Assembly: GCA_020622085.1 (NCBI GenBank)
Contig: JAHRYM010000001.1
Location: 1,727,154 to 1,777,609 of the forward strand
Origin: Paracoccaceae bacterium
GTDB lineage: Bacteria; Pseudomonadota; Alphaproteobacteria; Rhodobacterales; Rhodobacteraceae
Reading direction: 5' to 3'
DNA: 50,456 nt
Each line of letters begins with the position of its first letter. Within the stretch, counting starts at the first letter, position 1. A program made the translations under genes and the position numbers. The notes beneath the pieces were generated by a model. It saw only the letters and a program-made list of their open reading frames with translations, did not search any database and was not told the origin of the DNA. Shown in pieces: positions 36,201 to 45,010 of this stretch.

Positions 36201-36561
36201 ACTCTTCTCCATAAGTCACTCACTAAGCAACAAACCCGATGCGTCACTGCATACGGCTCCGAAATTACAGGCAACGGACGCGCCTAGCCATGAACCCGTG
36301 CAAAGTTTCTTTTGGCAGCAAACCATTCGGCAGGGTCTCGACGTTGCTTTGTGGCCAATACTAGTGAAACTGACAGATTGTCGCCATTCCTCACAAGGAT
36401 GAAAATATCATCCTTTGGTGGGCGCAGGAAATTCCTCGCCTTGTCTCGCACTATGCGCTGATTTTCACCGCGATTGTTGCGCAATGCAATCCAATATTCC
36501 AGGTTGGATTCCAGGGCAAGGCCCGCTAGCACCGGGGCAGAAACCGCAGCCGGAGTGCAAC
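36201..36561 (+). other. AT-richer divergent intergenic region
   Basis: These 361 bases have clearly lower GC than the flanking genes. They separate the XRE gene from the oxidoreductase gene. An open frame on the minus strand (36284-36532) has unbiased codon use and no ribosome site, so I do not call it a gene. The region may hold the two divergent promoters and operators, or decayed foreign DNA. Confidence 0.55.
36395..36415 (+). repeat. Perfect 8-bp palindrome with 5-base spacer
   Basis: AAGGATGA and TCATCCTT flank AAATA in the AT-rich divergent region. The size and spacing suit an operator for a dimeric regulator such as the adjacent XRE protein, but there is no direct evidence. Confidence 0.45.
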
Positions 36562-37545
36562 ATGCGCGCCTACCGTCTTGTCTCCGCAGGGAAGGATCCT
36601 GCGTTTGCAGAGATCCCGATCCCGGATCCCGGGCCTGGCGAGGCGCTCGTGCGCATCGCGGCCTGCGGGCTGAATTTCGCTGACCTTCTGATGATCGAGG
36701 GCAAGTATCAGGACAGGCCGGAGCCCCCCTTCACCATGGGGATGGAGCTTGCCGGAACGGTCGAAAGGCTTGGATCCGGGGCCAGCGACACGAAGATCGT
36801 GCTGGGAACGCGGGTTGCCGTCTTTGCCGGCCGGGGCGGCCTTGCCGAATGGGGCGCCTTCCCGCTGGATCGCTGTGTCCCGATCCCCGACGCGATGCCC
36901 TTCATGGATGCCGCAGGCTTCCAGATCGCCTATGGAACCAGTCACGTGGCGCTGGATCACCGCGCGCACCTGCAACCCGGAGAGCGGCTTCTGGTCCTCG
37001 GGGCGGCAGGCGGTGTCGGGCTGACCGCGGTCGAGATCGGCAAGCGGATGGGGGCAATCGTGATCGCCGTGGCGCGCGGCACCGACAAGCTTGCCGTGGC
37101 GCGGGCGGCGGGCGCCGATCACCTGATCGACAGCGAGAGCCTTGCGCCCGGCGGCCTGCGCGATGCGGTGCGCGCACTTGGCGGCGCGGATGTGGTCTAT
37201 GATCCGGTGGGCGGCGAGGTGTTCGCCGAAAGCCTGCGCGCCACCAACCCTGACGGCCGGATCCTGACAATGGGCTTTGCCAGCGGTTCCGTGCCGCCGA
37301 TCCCGGCAAATCACCTTCTGGTCAAGAATATCTCGGTGATCGGCGTCTATTGGGGCGGATACCTGAAATTCCGCCCCGAAGTCCTGACCCGCAGCATGGC
37401 CACCCTCTTCGGCTGGTATGCCCAGGGCGGCCTGCACCCGCACATCGGCCATGCCCTGCCGTTCGAGCAGACGTCCGAGGGGCTGGAACTATTGCGCAAC
37501 CGCAAGGCGACAGGCAAGGTCGTGATCCGGATCGGAGAAGACTGA
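36562..37545 (+). CDS. Zinc-less MDR quinone oxidoreductase
   Basis: The 327-residue protein is a medium-chain dehydrogenase of the NADPH:quinone oxidoreductase branch. It has the start MRAYRLVSAG, the substrate-domain stretch CGLNFADLLMIEGKYQ, and the NADPH motif VLGAAGGVGLTAVEIGKRMG near residue 150. There is no His/Cys zinc site, which marks the quinone reductase type. The physiological quinone or enone substrate is unknown. GGAG lies 8 bases before ATG 36562; the longer open frame upstream has no homology. It precedes the broken sulfotransferase by 89 bases. Confidence 0.93.
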   Translation: MRAYRLVSAGKDPAFAEIPIPDPGPGEALVRIAACGLNFADLLMIEGKYQDRPEPPFTMGMELAGTVERLGSGASDTKIVLGTRVAVFAGRGGLAEWGAFPLDRCVPIPDAMPFMDAAGFQIAYGTSHVALDHRAHLQPGERLLVLGAAGGVGLTAVEIGKRMGAIVIAVARGTDKLAVARAAGADHLIDSESLAPGGLRDAVRALGGADVVYDPVGGEVFAESLRATNPDGRILTMGFASGSVPPIPANHLLVKNISVIGVYWGGYLKFRPEVLTRSMATLFGWYAQGGLHPHIGHALPFEQTSEGLELLRNRKATGKVVIRIGED

Positions 37546-37634
37546 TCCTCGGGCGGATGACCCAGGCGCGATGGAGGCCCGCGCGTCAACACCGGGCCCG
37601 GATGGGCGGGCCGGGACAAGAGACTGGAAGGCCA

Positions 37635-38456
37635 ATGCACCGCAGAGACAAGCTGTTCGACCCATCTCAGGCACCCGAGACGCTGGAGCGGATCCGTGCG
37701 AGTGAACCTGAGGCCAGGCAGGACTTCGTGATTTTTTTTACCGCACGCTCGGGTAGCAGTTGGCTGACCGAAGTCTGCGAGAACACCGGATTTCTCAGCC
37801 GCCCCGACGAATGCTTCAACCCTGAGTTCATGCCCGAGATGACGCAAGTCCTTGGGGCGCGGAACATGGATGAATATGTCGAGGTGCTTCGCCGTCGTCG
37901 CAATACCAAGGGTCTATTCGGATGCGAAGCGACCTAAGGCCAAATCTGCGTGGTTTTTGACAACGCAGACCGGTTCCTGCGATATTTCCGCAATGCCCAC
38001 TACTTCTGGCTTTTGCGGCGCGACATCGTTGCTCAGGCGATCTCGCTCGCGAAGATGGTCACGACGGGGCTCGGCCATTCGACCCAAGCGGATGTGGCGA
38101 CCATCGACCGTCAGGACCGCCTGTTTTCCTATGACTCCAGTCTGATCTGGCGATGGCTTGACCTTATTCTGGCCGAAGAACGAGGCACCACAGCCCTGTT
38201 GCAACGTTCCGGCCTGACGCCGACCGCCTTCAGCTATGAAGGCATGATGGCGCGCGGAGCGGAAGTGATGGCGAACTTCCTGGCTACCGAACTCGGCCTG
38301 CCTGAACGCGCAAAGCCCGGATTGCAAAGCCGCCACGCACCCTTGGCGACCGCGTTGAACCGGGACTATGCCGCGCGCTTCCGCCGCGAAGAGGTGCAGG
38401 GCTTGCAGGCTGTTGATGCCGAACGTGCGTCTTGGCTCGCCTCCTGCCGGTTCTGA
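37635..38456 (+). pseudogene. Stf0-type sulfotransferase interrupted by one in-frame TAA
   Basis: This is a Stf0-family sulfotransferase, which would transfer sulfate from PAPS. The PAPS 5'-phosphosulfate motif is FFTARSGSSWL near residue 37, followed by SRPDECFNPEF, and the second half carries DNADRFLRYF and YFWLLRRDIVAQAISLAKM. Both halves are in the same frame and align as one protein of about 273 codons, with one TAA at 37935-37937 between GCEAT and GQICVVFD. It starts at ATG 37635 with GGAAGG upstream. A single substitution of a Tyr or Trp codon would explain it. Codon use is less GC-biased than its neighbours. It is most likely a recent pseudogene, but readthrough or sequencing error must be excluded. 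Confidence 0.85.
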
Positions 38457-38731
38457 CCGCTCCAGGCTGCGTTGCATGACCTGGATCAGCGCCCGCCGGG
38501 CAGCGGCAAACTGGCGGATTTACGGGCTTGTGGCCCCTGGGTTACCCCGGCTTGCACCCCGTGCTGCCCCCGGCACACAGTCCATGTTTCGGCAAGACAT
38601 GTAATTCCTGTGCGATTTTGACAGAAATTCGCGCGGCATGCGCTTGAAATGACAGACCACTCTGCCAATATCCGAGGTCAGGTCCGGCGGTTTGTGATGC
38701 TGGCCATCAAAGACATGCAACGGAGGCATTC

Positions 38732-39475
38732 ATGGCTGATTTTGAAACGCTCGGCGCCGGCCGCGTAGGCGCCCGGACGGTTCAGATCGACGAAGGGTTG
38801 CGCGCCCATATGAACAAGGTCTACGGGCTGATGTCCGTGGCGATGATCATTACCGGGCTGGTGGCCTGGGCGGTTGGCTCGAACGATGCGCTGCTGTCGA
38901 TATTCCGCGATCCGGTGACGATGCGCCCGAACATCCTGGGCTGGATCGCCACATTTGCGCCGCTGGGCGTGGTCTTCCTGTTCAGCGCCTCGCTGAACCG
39001 GATGGCGGCCTCGACAGCGCAGCTTGTGTTCTATGGCTTTGCCGCGCTTATGGGGCTGTCGCTGAGCTACATCTTCGCAGTCTATACCGGCCAGTCGATC
39101 GCGCAGGCCTTCCTTGTGTCGGCCATCGCCTTCGCGGGGCTGTCGCTTTACGGCTACACGACCAAGCGTGACCTGTCGGCCATGGGCACCTTCCTGATGA
39201 TGGGCCTGATCGGGCTGATCGTCGCTATGCTGGTGAACCTGTTCCTGCAATCGGGGGCCATGGCCTTCGCGATCTCGGTCATCGGCGTGCTGATCTTCGC
39301 GGGCCTGACGGCCTTCGACACGCAGAAGATCAAGAACACCTATCTGGCGCATGCCCATGCGGGCGACAGCGAATGGCTGGCGAAGTCGGCGATCATGGGG
39401 GCGCTGAACCTCTACCTCGACTTCCTCAACCTGTTCATGTTCCTGCTGCAATTCTTCGGCAGCCAGCGCGAGTGA
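38732..39475 (+). CDS. BI-1/YccA family (Bax inhibitor-1-like) membrane protein
   Basis: The 247-residue protein has seven predicted membrane helices and the family's ends. Conserved stretches are LRAHMNKVYGLMSVAMIITG at the start, LSLSYIFAVYTGQSIAQAF, LSAMGTFLMMGLIGLIVAML, GLTAFDTQKIKNTYL and ALNLYLDFLNLFMFLLQFFG, which contains the conserved end of helix 7. BI-1-type proteins act as pH-sensitive Ca2+ leak channels or modulate membrane protein quality control (YccA with FtsH). The role here is inferred from the family only. GGAGG lies 6 bases before the ATG, and a terminator follows. Confidence 0.95.
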   Translation: MADFETLGAGRVGARTVQIDEGLRAHMNKVYGLMSVAMIITGLVAWAVGSNDALLSIFRDPVTMRPNILGWIATFAPLGVVFLFSASLNRMAASTAQLVFYGFAALMGLSLSYIFAVYTGQSIAQAFLVSAIAFAGLSLYGYTTKRDLSAMGTFLMMGLIGLIVAMLVNLFLQSGAMAFAISVIGVLIFAGLTAFDTQKIKNTYLAHAHAGDSEWLAKSAIMGALNLYLDFLNLFMFLLQFFGSQRE

Positions 39476-39500
39476 TCGCCAGCGAAACGGAAATGACGAA

Positions 39501-39530
39501 GGGCCGGGATTTCCCCGGCCCTTTTCTTTT
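39501..39530 (+). terminator. Intrinsic terminator after the BI-1 gene
   Basis: An 8-bp stem GGGCCGGG/CCCGGCCC (39501-39508 with 39514-39521) with a 5-base loop is followed by TTTTCTTTT. The VIT1-like gene converges on it. Confidence 0.92.
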
Positions 39531-39554
39531 GCCCGCGCGCCGGTCAAGGCGCCA

Positions 39555-40274
39555 TCAGCCGATGGTGGTGCCGAACAGCGCCCCGATCGCCGCGGTCACG
39601 GCCATCGCCACCGCGCCCCAGAACGTCACGCGCAGCACCGCCCGCCAGATCGGCGAGCCGCCGGTCTGCGCCCCGACCGCGCCGAGGGCAGCGAGGAACA
39701 GAAGCGACAGGACCGTGACCCAAAGGGTGATGACCGGCTCCGGCACGAACCAAGCCGTCGCCAGCGGCAGCGCCGCCCCGGCGGCAAAGGTCAGCGCCGA
39801 AGTCACGGCAGCCAGCAGCGGCTGCGCGGCGGTGTGATCGGCAATTCCCAGTTCGTCATGGACATGGGCGGCCAGAGCATCCTTTTCGGTCAGTGTCACC
39901 GCGACCTGCAAGGCCAGATCACGAGGCAGACCGCGTTCCACATAGATCTGCGTCAGGGTGTCGAGTTCCCCCTGCGGGTCGTCGATCAGCTCCTGCCGTT
40001 CGCGTTCGATATCGGCCTTCTCGGTATCTGCCTGTGACGAGACCGAGACATACTCCCCAGCCGCCATCGACAGCGCCCCCGCCGCAAGCCCCGCCATGCC
40101 CGCCAGCAGAACCTCGGACCGGCCCGAAGCCGCAGCCACCCCGACAATCAGCGAAGCGGTCGAAACGATGCCGTCGTTTGCCCCCAGCACCGCCGCGCGT
40201 AGCCAGCCCACGCGGGACACGAAATGGTTGTCGAGCGCCACGTCGCGCGCGCTGCGGGTCTTTGTCTCTGCCAT
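39555..40274 (-). CDS. VIT1/CCC1-family membrane protein
   Basis: The 239-residue protein has about five membrane helices and the family motif VLGANDGIVSTASLIVGVA near residue 30, then GALSMAAGEYVSVSSQADTE, which is the metal-binding start of the long cytosolic helix. A cytosolic helix region with IERERQELIDDPQGELDTL comes next. VIT1/CCC1 proteins move Fe2+ or Mn2+ out of the cytosol, in plants and yeast into vacuoles. The bacterial role is probably metal export. It has no ferritin-like insert. Its ATG follows GGAGAC. It converges on the BI-1 terminator. Confidence 0.93.
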   Translation of the reverse strand: MAETKTRSARDVALDNHFVSRVGWLRAAVLGANDGIVSTASLIVGVAAASGRSEVLLAGMAGLAAGALSMAAGEYVSVSSQADTEKADIERERQELIDDPQGELDTLTQIYVERGLPRDLALQVAVTLTEKDALAAHVHDELGIADHTAAQPLLAAVTSALTFAAGAALPLATAWFVPEPVITLWVTVLSLLFLAALGAVGAQTGGSPIWRAVLRVTFWGAVAMAVTAAIGALFGTTIG

Positions 40275-40444
40275 GATCTGTCTCCGGGGCGAACGCCTCT
40301 CCGGACATGGCGCCGGGACTCGGGCATTTGCAAGGGTGCGCGACCATGTGCCTCTGCATCTGCGACCAAAGTCGCAGGCGGCGCCATCATCAAGGGGGGA
40401 TCGCCGCTGGCCGGCTAGCGGCCCCGCGCGCGCGCCCCGAACGA

Positions 40445-40472
40445 CAAAGGCCGCGCCTTTGCGGGCACGGCC
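40445..40472 (-). terminator. Terminator of rpmG
   Basis: On the minus strand a 9-bp stem with one G-U pair (40449-40457 with 40464-40472) and a 6-base loop is followed by TTTGTC, 30 bases past the rpmG stop. Confidence 0.65.
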
Positions 40473-40502
40473 ATCATAGCTGTCGTCGTCCGGGGGCAGA
40501 TC

Positions 40503-40670
40503 CTACTTGATCTTGCCTTCCTTGTATTCGACGTGTTCCCGCTTCACGGGATCGTATTTCTTCACGACCATCTTTTCGGTCATGGTGCGGGCATTCTTCT
40601 TGGTCACATAGAAGTGCCCGGTGCCCGCCGTCGAGTTCAGACGGATCTTGATCGTCGTCGGCTTCGCCAT
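40503..40670 (-). CDS. rpmG: 50S ribosomal protein L33
   Basis: L33 is a small protein of the large ribosomal subunit near the E site. The 55-residue product has [20 protein letters not shown], then [21 protein letters not shown], and the basic end [10 protein letters not shown]. It is the Cys-free (zinc-independent) form usual in alphaproteobacteria. GGAG lies 8 bases before ATG 40670. Confidence 0.98.
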   Translation of the reverse strand: MAKPTTIKIRLNSTAGTGHFYVTKKNARTMTEKMVVKKYDPVKREHVEYKEGKIK

Positions 40671-40771
40671 TGTCGTTCTCCATAGTCCCGGAGAATCCAG
40701 CTCCGGTGAAATCCTTGAAGCCTGCCTTTTAAGGACCGGGCTGCGGGTGTCAACGGCAAAACGCGAAAACC

Positions 40772-40788
40772 CGGCCCGGAAGGGGCCG
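40772..40788 (-). terminator. Possible terminator of the DUF533 gene
   Basis: On the minus strand CGGCCC/GGGCCG with a 5-base loop is followed by GGTTTTCGCGTTTT, 105 bases past the gene's stop. Confidence 0.5.
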
Positions 40789-40892
40789 AAAATCCCGTGG
40801 ACCCGGCCCGCCGCACATGGGCGCGCCCGCCCGCCCGCCAGACGATCGGCTGCGCGGGGATTGACAGCGAACCGCTGCAACCCGCCCCCGCC

Positions 40893-41606
40893 TCAGGCCG
40901 TGGCTCCGCCCGGCGCTGCAGCATCAAGGGCACTGCGGGTTGCCGGATCAAGGCGCAGACCTGCGGCCAGTCGGTCAAGCCAGTCCTTTTCGGCCCCGTT
41001 CGCGCCCGCGATGATCATCCGCGCCGTGGCATAGACCTGCGCGCGGGTGGCGTCACCGGCAGCGGCAACCAGGCCGGCCATGTCGGCAGGCGCGTCGATC
41101 AGATCGGCCACGAAGCGCCGTTCCTCGTCGCCCGCATCTGACAGCGCCTCCATGATCTGCGCGCGCTCGGCCGGGTCGATCTGACCGTCGGCCTTCGCGG
41201 CTTCGATCATGGCGCGGATCATCAGCCGGGCGTTTTGCTCGGCCATGGCGCCGGCAGGGGTGCCCGATGCGATCGACGAAATGGCCTCGCCAAGCCTGCC
41301 GGAGCCCTCGACCCAGGCCGATTGCATGGTGGATAAGAGCCCCCCGAGGCTGGCCTCGGCTGCGGCAGAGGCATCGGCCGCCTTCGGCCCCCAGCTTGCG
41401 AACAAGTCCTGAACCGCCCTGGATCCACCCGGCAATCCGATCTTTTCGGCCATCTCGCCCAGTTGCTGGCCGATCCCGCCCTCGGACCCTGCGTTGCGCA
41501 ACCGGTCCTCGACCCCGCTCATCCCGCCAACCTTGCGGAACCTGTCGTATCCCCGCGCCACCGCGAAGCCTGCGGCCAGCGTGGCCAGTGTCTTTACAAA
41601 GCTCAT
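40893..41606 (-). CDS. DUF533 / TerB-like protein
   Basis: The 237-residue protein has an N-terminal segment with a short hydrophobic helix (SFVKTLATLAAGFAVARG), then a glycine-rich middle. A C-terminal DUF533 domain (about 120-225) carries ARLMIRAMIEAAKADGQIDPAE, the acidic helix pair resembling the tellurite resistance TerB fold. Family members are inner-membrane associated and of unknown function. ATG 41606 is chosen because the longer frame upstream is antisense to rnpB. A terminator-like hairpin lies downstream. Confidence 0.85.
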   Translation of the reverse strand: MSFVKTLATLAAGFAVARGYDRFRKVGGMSGVEDRLRNAGSEGGIGQQLGEMAEKIGLPGGSRAVQDLFASWGPKAADASAAAEASLGGLLSTMQSAWVEGSGRLGEAISSIASGTPAGAMAEQNARLMIRAMIEAAKADGQIDPAERAQIMEALSDAGDEERRFVADLIDAPADMAGLVAAAGDATRAQVYATARMIIAGANGAEKDWLDRLAAGLRLDPATRSALDAAAPGGATA

Positions 41607-41701
41607 CGTGATGCCTTTCGGTAACCGGAAAACCTGTCCGATGATCCTAGCACGAAAGACTTGCTTCGCCAGAACCCCGTCGGGCGGGCGCTGGCAGAAA
41701 T

Positions 41702-42117
41702 GCGCGGAGAGCCTGTAAGCCGGATTTTGTCCAGGGGCTTTCGCCCCCTGGATGACCATTCCTCTGGCCCCGCCGTTACCGGCGGGATCTAGCTGCCAAC
41801 CCGGGCCTCTCGGGTTGAAGCGTCCCTGCGGCGGTCTCCGGATCGCTCCGGACACGGACCCGCGCGAGGCCCCTATTCGGCGTTGCTCCCGGTGGGGCTT
41901 GCCATGCCGGTCCGGTTGCCCGTCCCGCGGTGGGCTCTTACCCCACCGTTTCACCTTTTCCGACCCCGGAGGGCGGTAGTCTCTTCTCTGTGGCGCTTTC
42001 CCTGGGGTTGCCCCCGCCGGGCGTTACCCGGCACCGTTGCTTCGGGGAGTCCGGACTTTCCTCGACACTGTCAGGGCGCGAACCCGTAGGTGCCGCGGCC
42101 ATCCAGCTCTCCGCGCG
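41702..42117 (-). ncRNA. rnpB: RNase P RNA (bacterial type A)
   Basis: This is the catalytic RNA that cuts 5' leaders from tRNA precursors. On the minus strand the 5' end GCGCGGAGAGC pairs with the 3' end GCUCUCCGCGC to form P1. The conserved core GAGGAAAGUCCGGACU lies about 50 bases from the 5' end, and the 3' core ACAAAAUCCGGCUUACAG lies just before the closing P1 strand. The total of about 416 bases suits an alphaproteobacterial type A RNA. The ends are estimated from P1 pairing. It is encoded between the DUF533 and mntH genes, all on the minus strand. Confidence 0.96.
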
Positions 42118-42123
42118 AGGTTG

Positions 42124-42152
42124 CAGATATGGGGTAAGCGGCCGGTCCGCAA
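42124..42152 (-). promoter_or_regulatory. Putative promoter of rnpB
   Basis: On the minus strand TTGCGG (42147-42152) and TATCTG (42124-42129) are separated by 17 bases. The predicted start, about 42117, matches the start of P1. Confidence 0.6.
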
Positions 42153-42185
42153 GCCCTGACGGATGCGCAGGCGGCGCGGGGCGGC

Positions 42186-42219
42186 GCCTCCGGCGGGGAT
42201 ATTTCAGCCAAGATGAAAG
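42186..42219 (-). repeat. Dispersed 3' element, copy 1 (after mntH)
   Basis: On the minus strand the copy reads CTTTCATCTTGGCTGAAATA followed by TCCCCGCCGGAGGC. It begins 16 bases past the mntH stop. Two further copies share the pattern. Confidence 0.8.
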
Positions 42220-42235
42220 CCTGGGCGCGCAGGGA

Positions 42236-43567
<1,332 letters not shown>

Positions 43568-43591
43568 TGGAGGTCCAGTTTGCGCATGAAT

Positions 43592-43615
43592 GAAATGTAG
43601 ACGCGGCTACATTTC
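43592..43615 (-). promoter_or_regulatory. Perfect palindrome, probable MntR operator for mntH
   Basis: GAAATGTAG and CTACATTTC (43592-43600 and 43607-43615) form a perfect 9-bp inverted repeat with a 6-base spacer. It is the only AT-rich palindrome in the mntH/mntR intergenic region. The arms resemble MntR boxes (AAA...TAG/CTA...TTT). Confidence 0.8.
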
Positions 43616-43716
43616 TGTCAACCAGCTTTATCATGCACCCTGGCGAACAGATCAGCCGCGCGTTTACATCCCCGTGACGACGTCCTATCCTTGATTTACC
43701 CGAAGGAGGCGGCCCC

Positions 43717-44253
43717 TTGATCGACATCCCCCCCGATGCGCCCCAGCCCCCCGGCGTGGCCCAGCCCCTCGACGCGTCCCAGCCCCTCGACGCGCCCCAG
43801 CCCCTCGACGCGCCCCAGCCCCTCGACGCGCCCACGTCAGAGGAGGCGGCGGTCTCGGAACGCTTCTGCCAGGCGCGCACGGCCCAGTCGCAGGCGTTGC
43901 TTGAAGACTATACCGAGATGATCGACGACCTGATCCGTGACTGCGGCGAGGCGCGGATCACCGATATCGCGCGCCAGATGGGGGTCACGCATCCGACCGC
44001 GACGAAGGCGGTGGCGCGGCTGAAGCGCGAGGGGCTGGCGAGTGCCCGGCCCTATCGCGGCGTCTTCCTGACCGAAGCCGGGATGGCCATGGCCGAGCGC
44101 GTCCGCCTGCGCCACCGGGTCGTGGTCGATGTGCTTTGCGCGCTGGGTGTTCCCGCCGAGGCGGCCGAGATCGACGCGGAAGGCATCGAGCACCATGTGT
44201 CCGAAGTGACGTTGCGCGCCTTCGAGACCTGGCTGGTGCGGCAACCGGGCTGA
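43717..44253 (+). CDS. mntR: MntR/DtxR-type manganese regulator with repeat-rich N terminus
   Basis: MntR represses Mn uptake when Mn2+ binds. The 178-residue protein starts at TTG 43717, supported by GGAGG 7 bases upstream. Residues 10-39 are tandem hexapeptides QPLDAP. The winged-helix DNA-binding domain (about 63-125) carries RITDIARQMGVTHPTATKAVARLKREG, and the metal/dimer domain (about 126-175) carries RHRVVVDVLCALGVPAEAAEIDAEGIEHHVS. That domain holds the Glu/His ligands seen in MntR. Without the repeat region the protein has the usual length. It is divergent from mntH with a palindrome between. The repeat makes its N terminus unusual for the family. Confidence 0.93.
   Translation: MIDIPPDAPQPPGVAQPLDASQPLDAPQPLDAPQPLDAPTSEEAAVSERFCQARTAQSQALLEDYTEMIDDLIRDCGEARITDIARQMGVTHPTATKAVARLKREGLASARPYRGVFLTEAGMAMAERVRLRHRVVVDVLCALGVPAEAAEIDAEGIEHHVSEVTLRAFETWLVRQPG
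43744..43833 (+). repeat. 18-bp tandem repeat (QPLDAP) in mntR
   Basis: Five in-frame copies of an 18-base unit encode QPPGVA, QPLDAS and three QPLDAP. The last three copies are identical or nearly so, which suggests recent duplication by slippage. Confidence 0.95.
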
Positions 44254-44297
44254 GGTGCGCCCAAACCGGAATCGCCCGCCCGCAGCAGCGCCGCATC

Positions 44298-44320
44298 GGA
44301 TATTTGTGCCAAGATGAAGG
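44298..44320 (-). repeat. Dispersed 3' element, copy 2 (after ampD)
   Basis: On the minus strand CCTTCATCTTGGCACAAATA followed by TCC. It begins 24 bases past the ampD stop. The CGCCGGAGGC part of copies 1 and 3 is not preserved. Confidence 0.75.
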
Positions 44321-44344
44321 GGAAGGGCCAGCGCCGAGAGGGGC

Positions 44345-45010
44345 TCAGGCCAGCGGGCTTGCGGCGAGCCGGGTTGCGGCGAGGTGGTCCCCTGCGGCTT
44401 CGGGGCCACGGGCCCAGGGGCGGAAGCGCAGCCGGAAGGCCGCAAGCCGGGCGTCGGCAGGGGCGGCGGGATAGCCGATCCGGTCCAGGAGTGTGGCGAG
44501 CGGCTGCGGAGAGGGGCCGGCAGCGGCGACCGGGTCGGGCCAGATCGCCAGCCCCTGACGCGCCAGACGCAACCAGTCGAAGCGCGGACCCGGGTCGCGC
44601 TTGCGGTCGGGTGCCATGTCGGAATGGCCGATCACCCCGGAGGCAGGGATCGACCAGCGGGCCATGATTTCGGGCAGCAGGCGTTCGAGCGCCGCCATCT
44701 GCGGTTCCGTGAAGGGGCGGTCGCCGGGATTGTCGATCTCGATCCCGATCGAGCGGGAGTTGACGTCACCCCTGCCCTGCCATTCCCCCCTGCCCGCATG
44801 CCAGGCGCGCATCGCTTCGGGCACCAGCGCGGTGACGGATCCATCGGCCCGGATCAGCCAGTGCGCCGACACCTCGGCCTGCGGGTCGCAGAGCCGAGCC
44901 AGAGCCGCGTCACAATCCGCCATGCCCGTGTAATGCAGCACGATCAGTTCGGGCGCCGCGCCATCCCGGCGCGGACCGTAGTTCGGTGACGGGAAGCCGG
45001 GATCAGCCAC
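44345..45010 (-). CDS. N-acetylmuramoyl-L-alanine amidase, AmpD-type
   Basis: The 221-residue cytosolic amidase_2 protein cleaves N-acetylanhydromuramoyl peptides during cell-wall recycling. Zinc ligands are His in LIVLHYTGM, His in GIEIDNPGD...VIGHSDMAP and Asp in RKRDPGPRFDW. SIGIEIDNPGD is the AmpD-specific stretch. It lacks a signal peptide, as expected for AmpD. GTG 45010 is chosen because AAGG precedes it and it overlaps the upstream stop by 8 bases; the longer frame upstream is antisense-like and atypical. It is the last gene of the gatC-gatA-lipoprotein unit. Confidence 0.92.
   Translation of the reverse strand: MADPGFPSPNYGPRRDGAAPELIVLHYTGMADCDAALARLCDPQAEVSAHWLIRADGSVTALVPEAMRAWHAGRGEWQGRGDVNSRSIGIEIDNPGDRPFTEPQMAALERLLPEIMARWSIPASGVIGHSDMAPDRKRDPGPRFDWLRLARQGLAIWPDPVAAAGPSPQPLATLLDRIGYPAAPADARLAAFRLRFRPWARGPEAAGDHLAATRLAASPLA

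Noticed and set aside
36284-36532. An 82-codon minus-strand frame between the XRE gene and the oxidoreductase
   Set aside because: Codon use is unbiased, it starts at GTG without a ribosome site, and no family is recognised.
37920-37960. A frameshift in the Stf0 sulfotransferase
   Set aside because: Both halves are in the same frame, so the lesion is a single stop codon rather than an indel.
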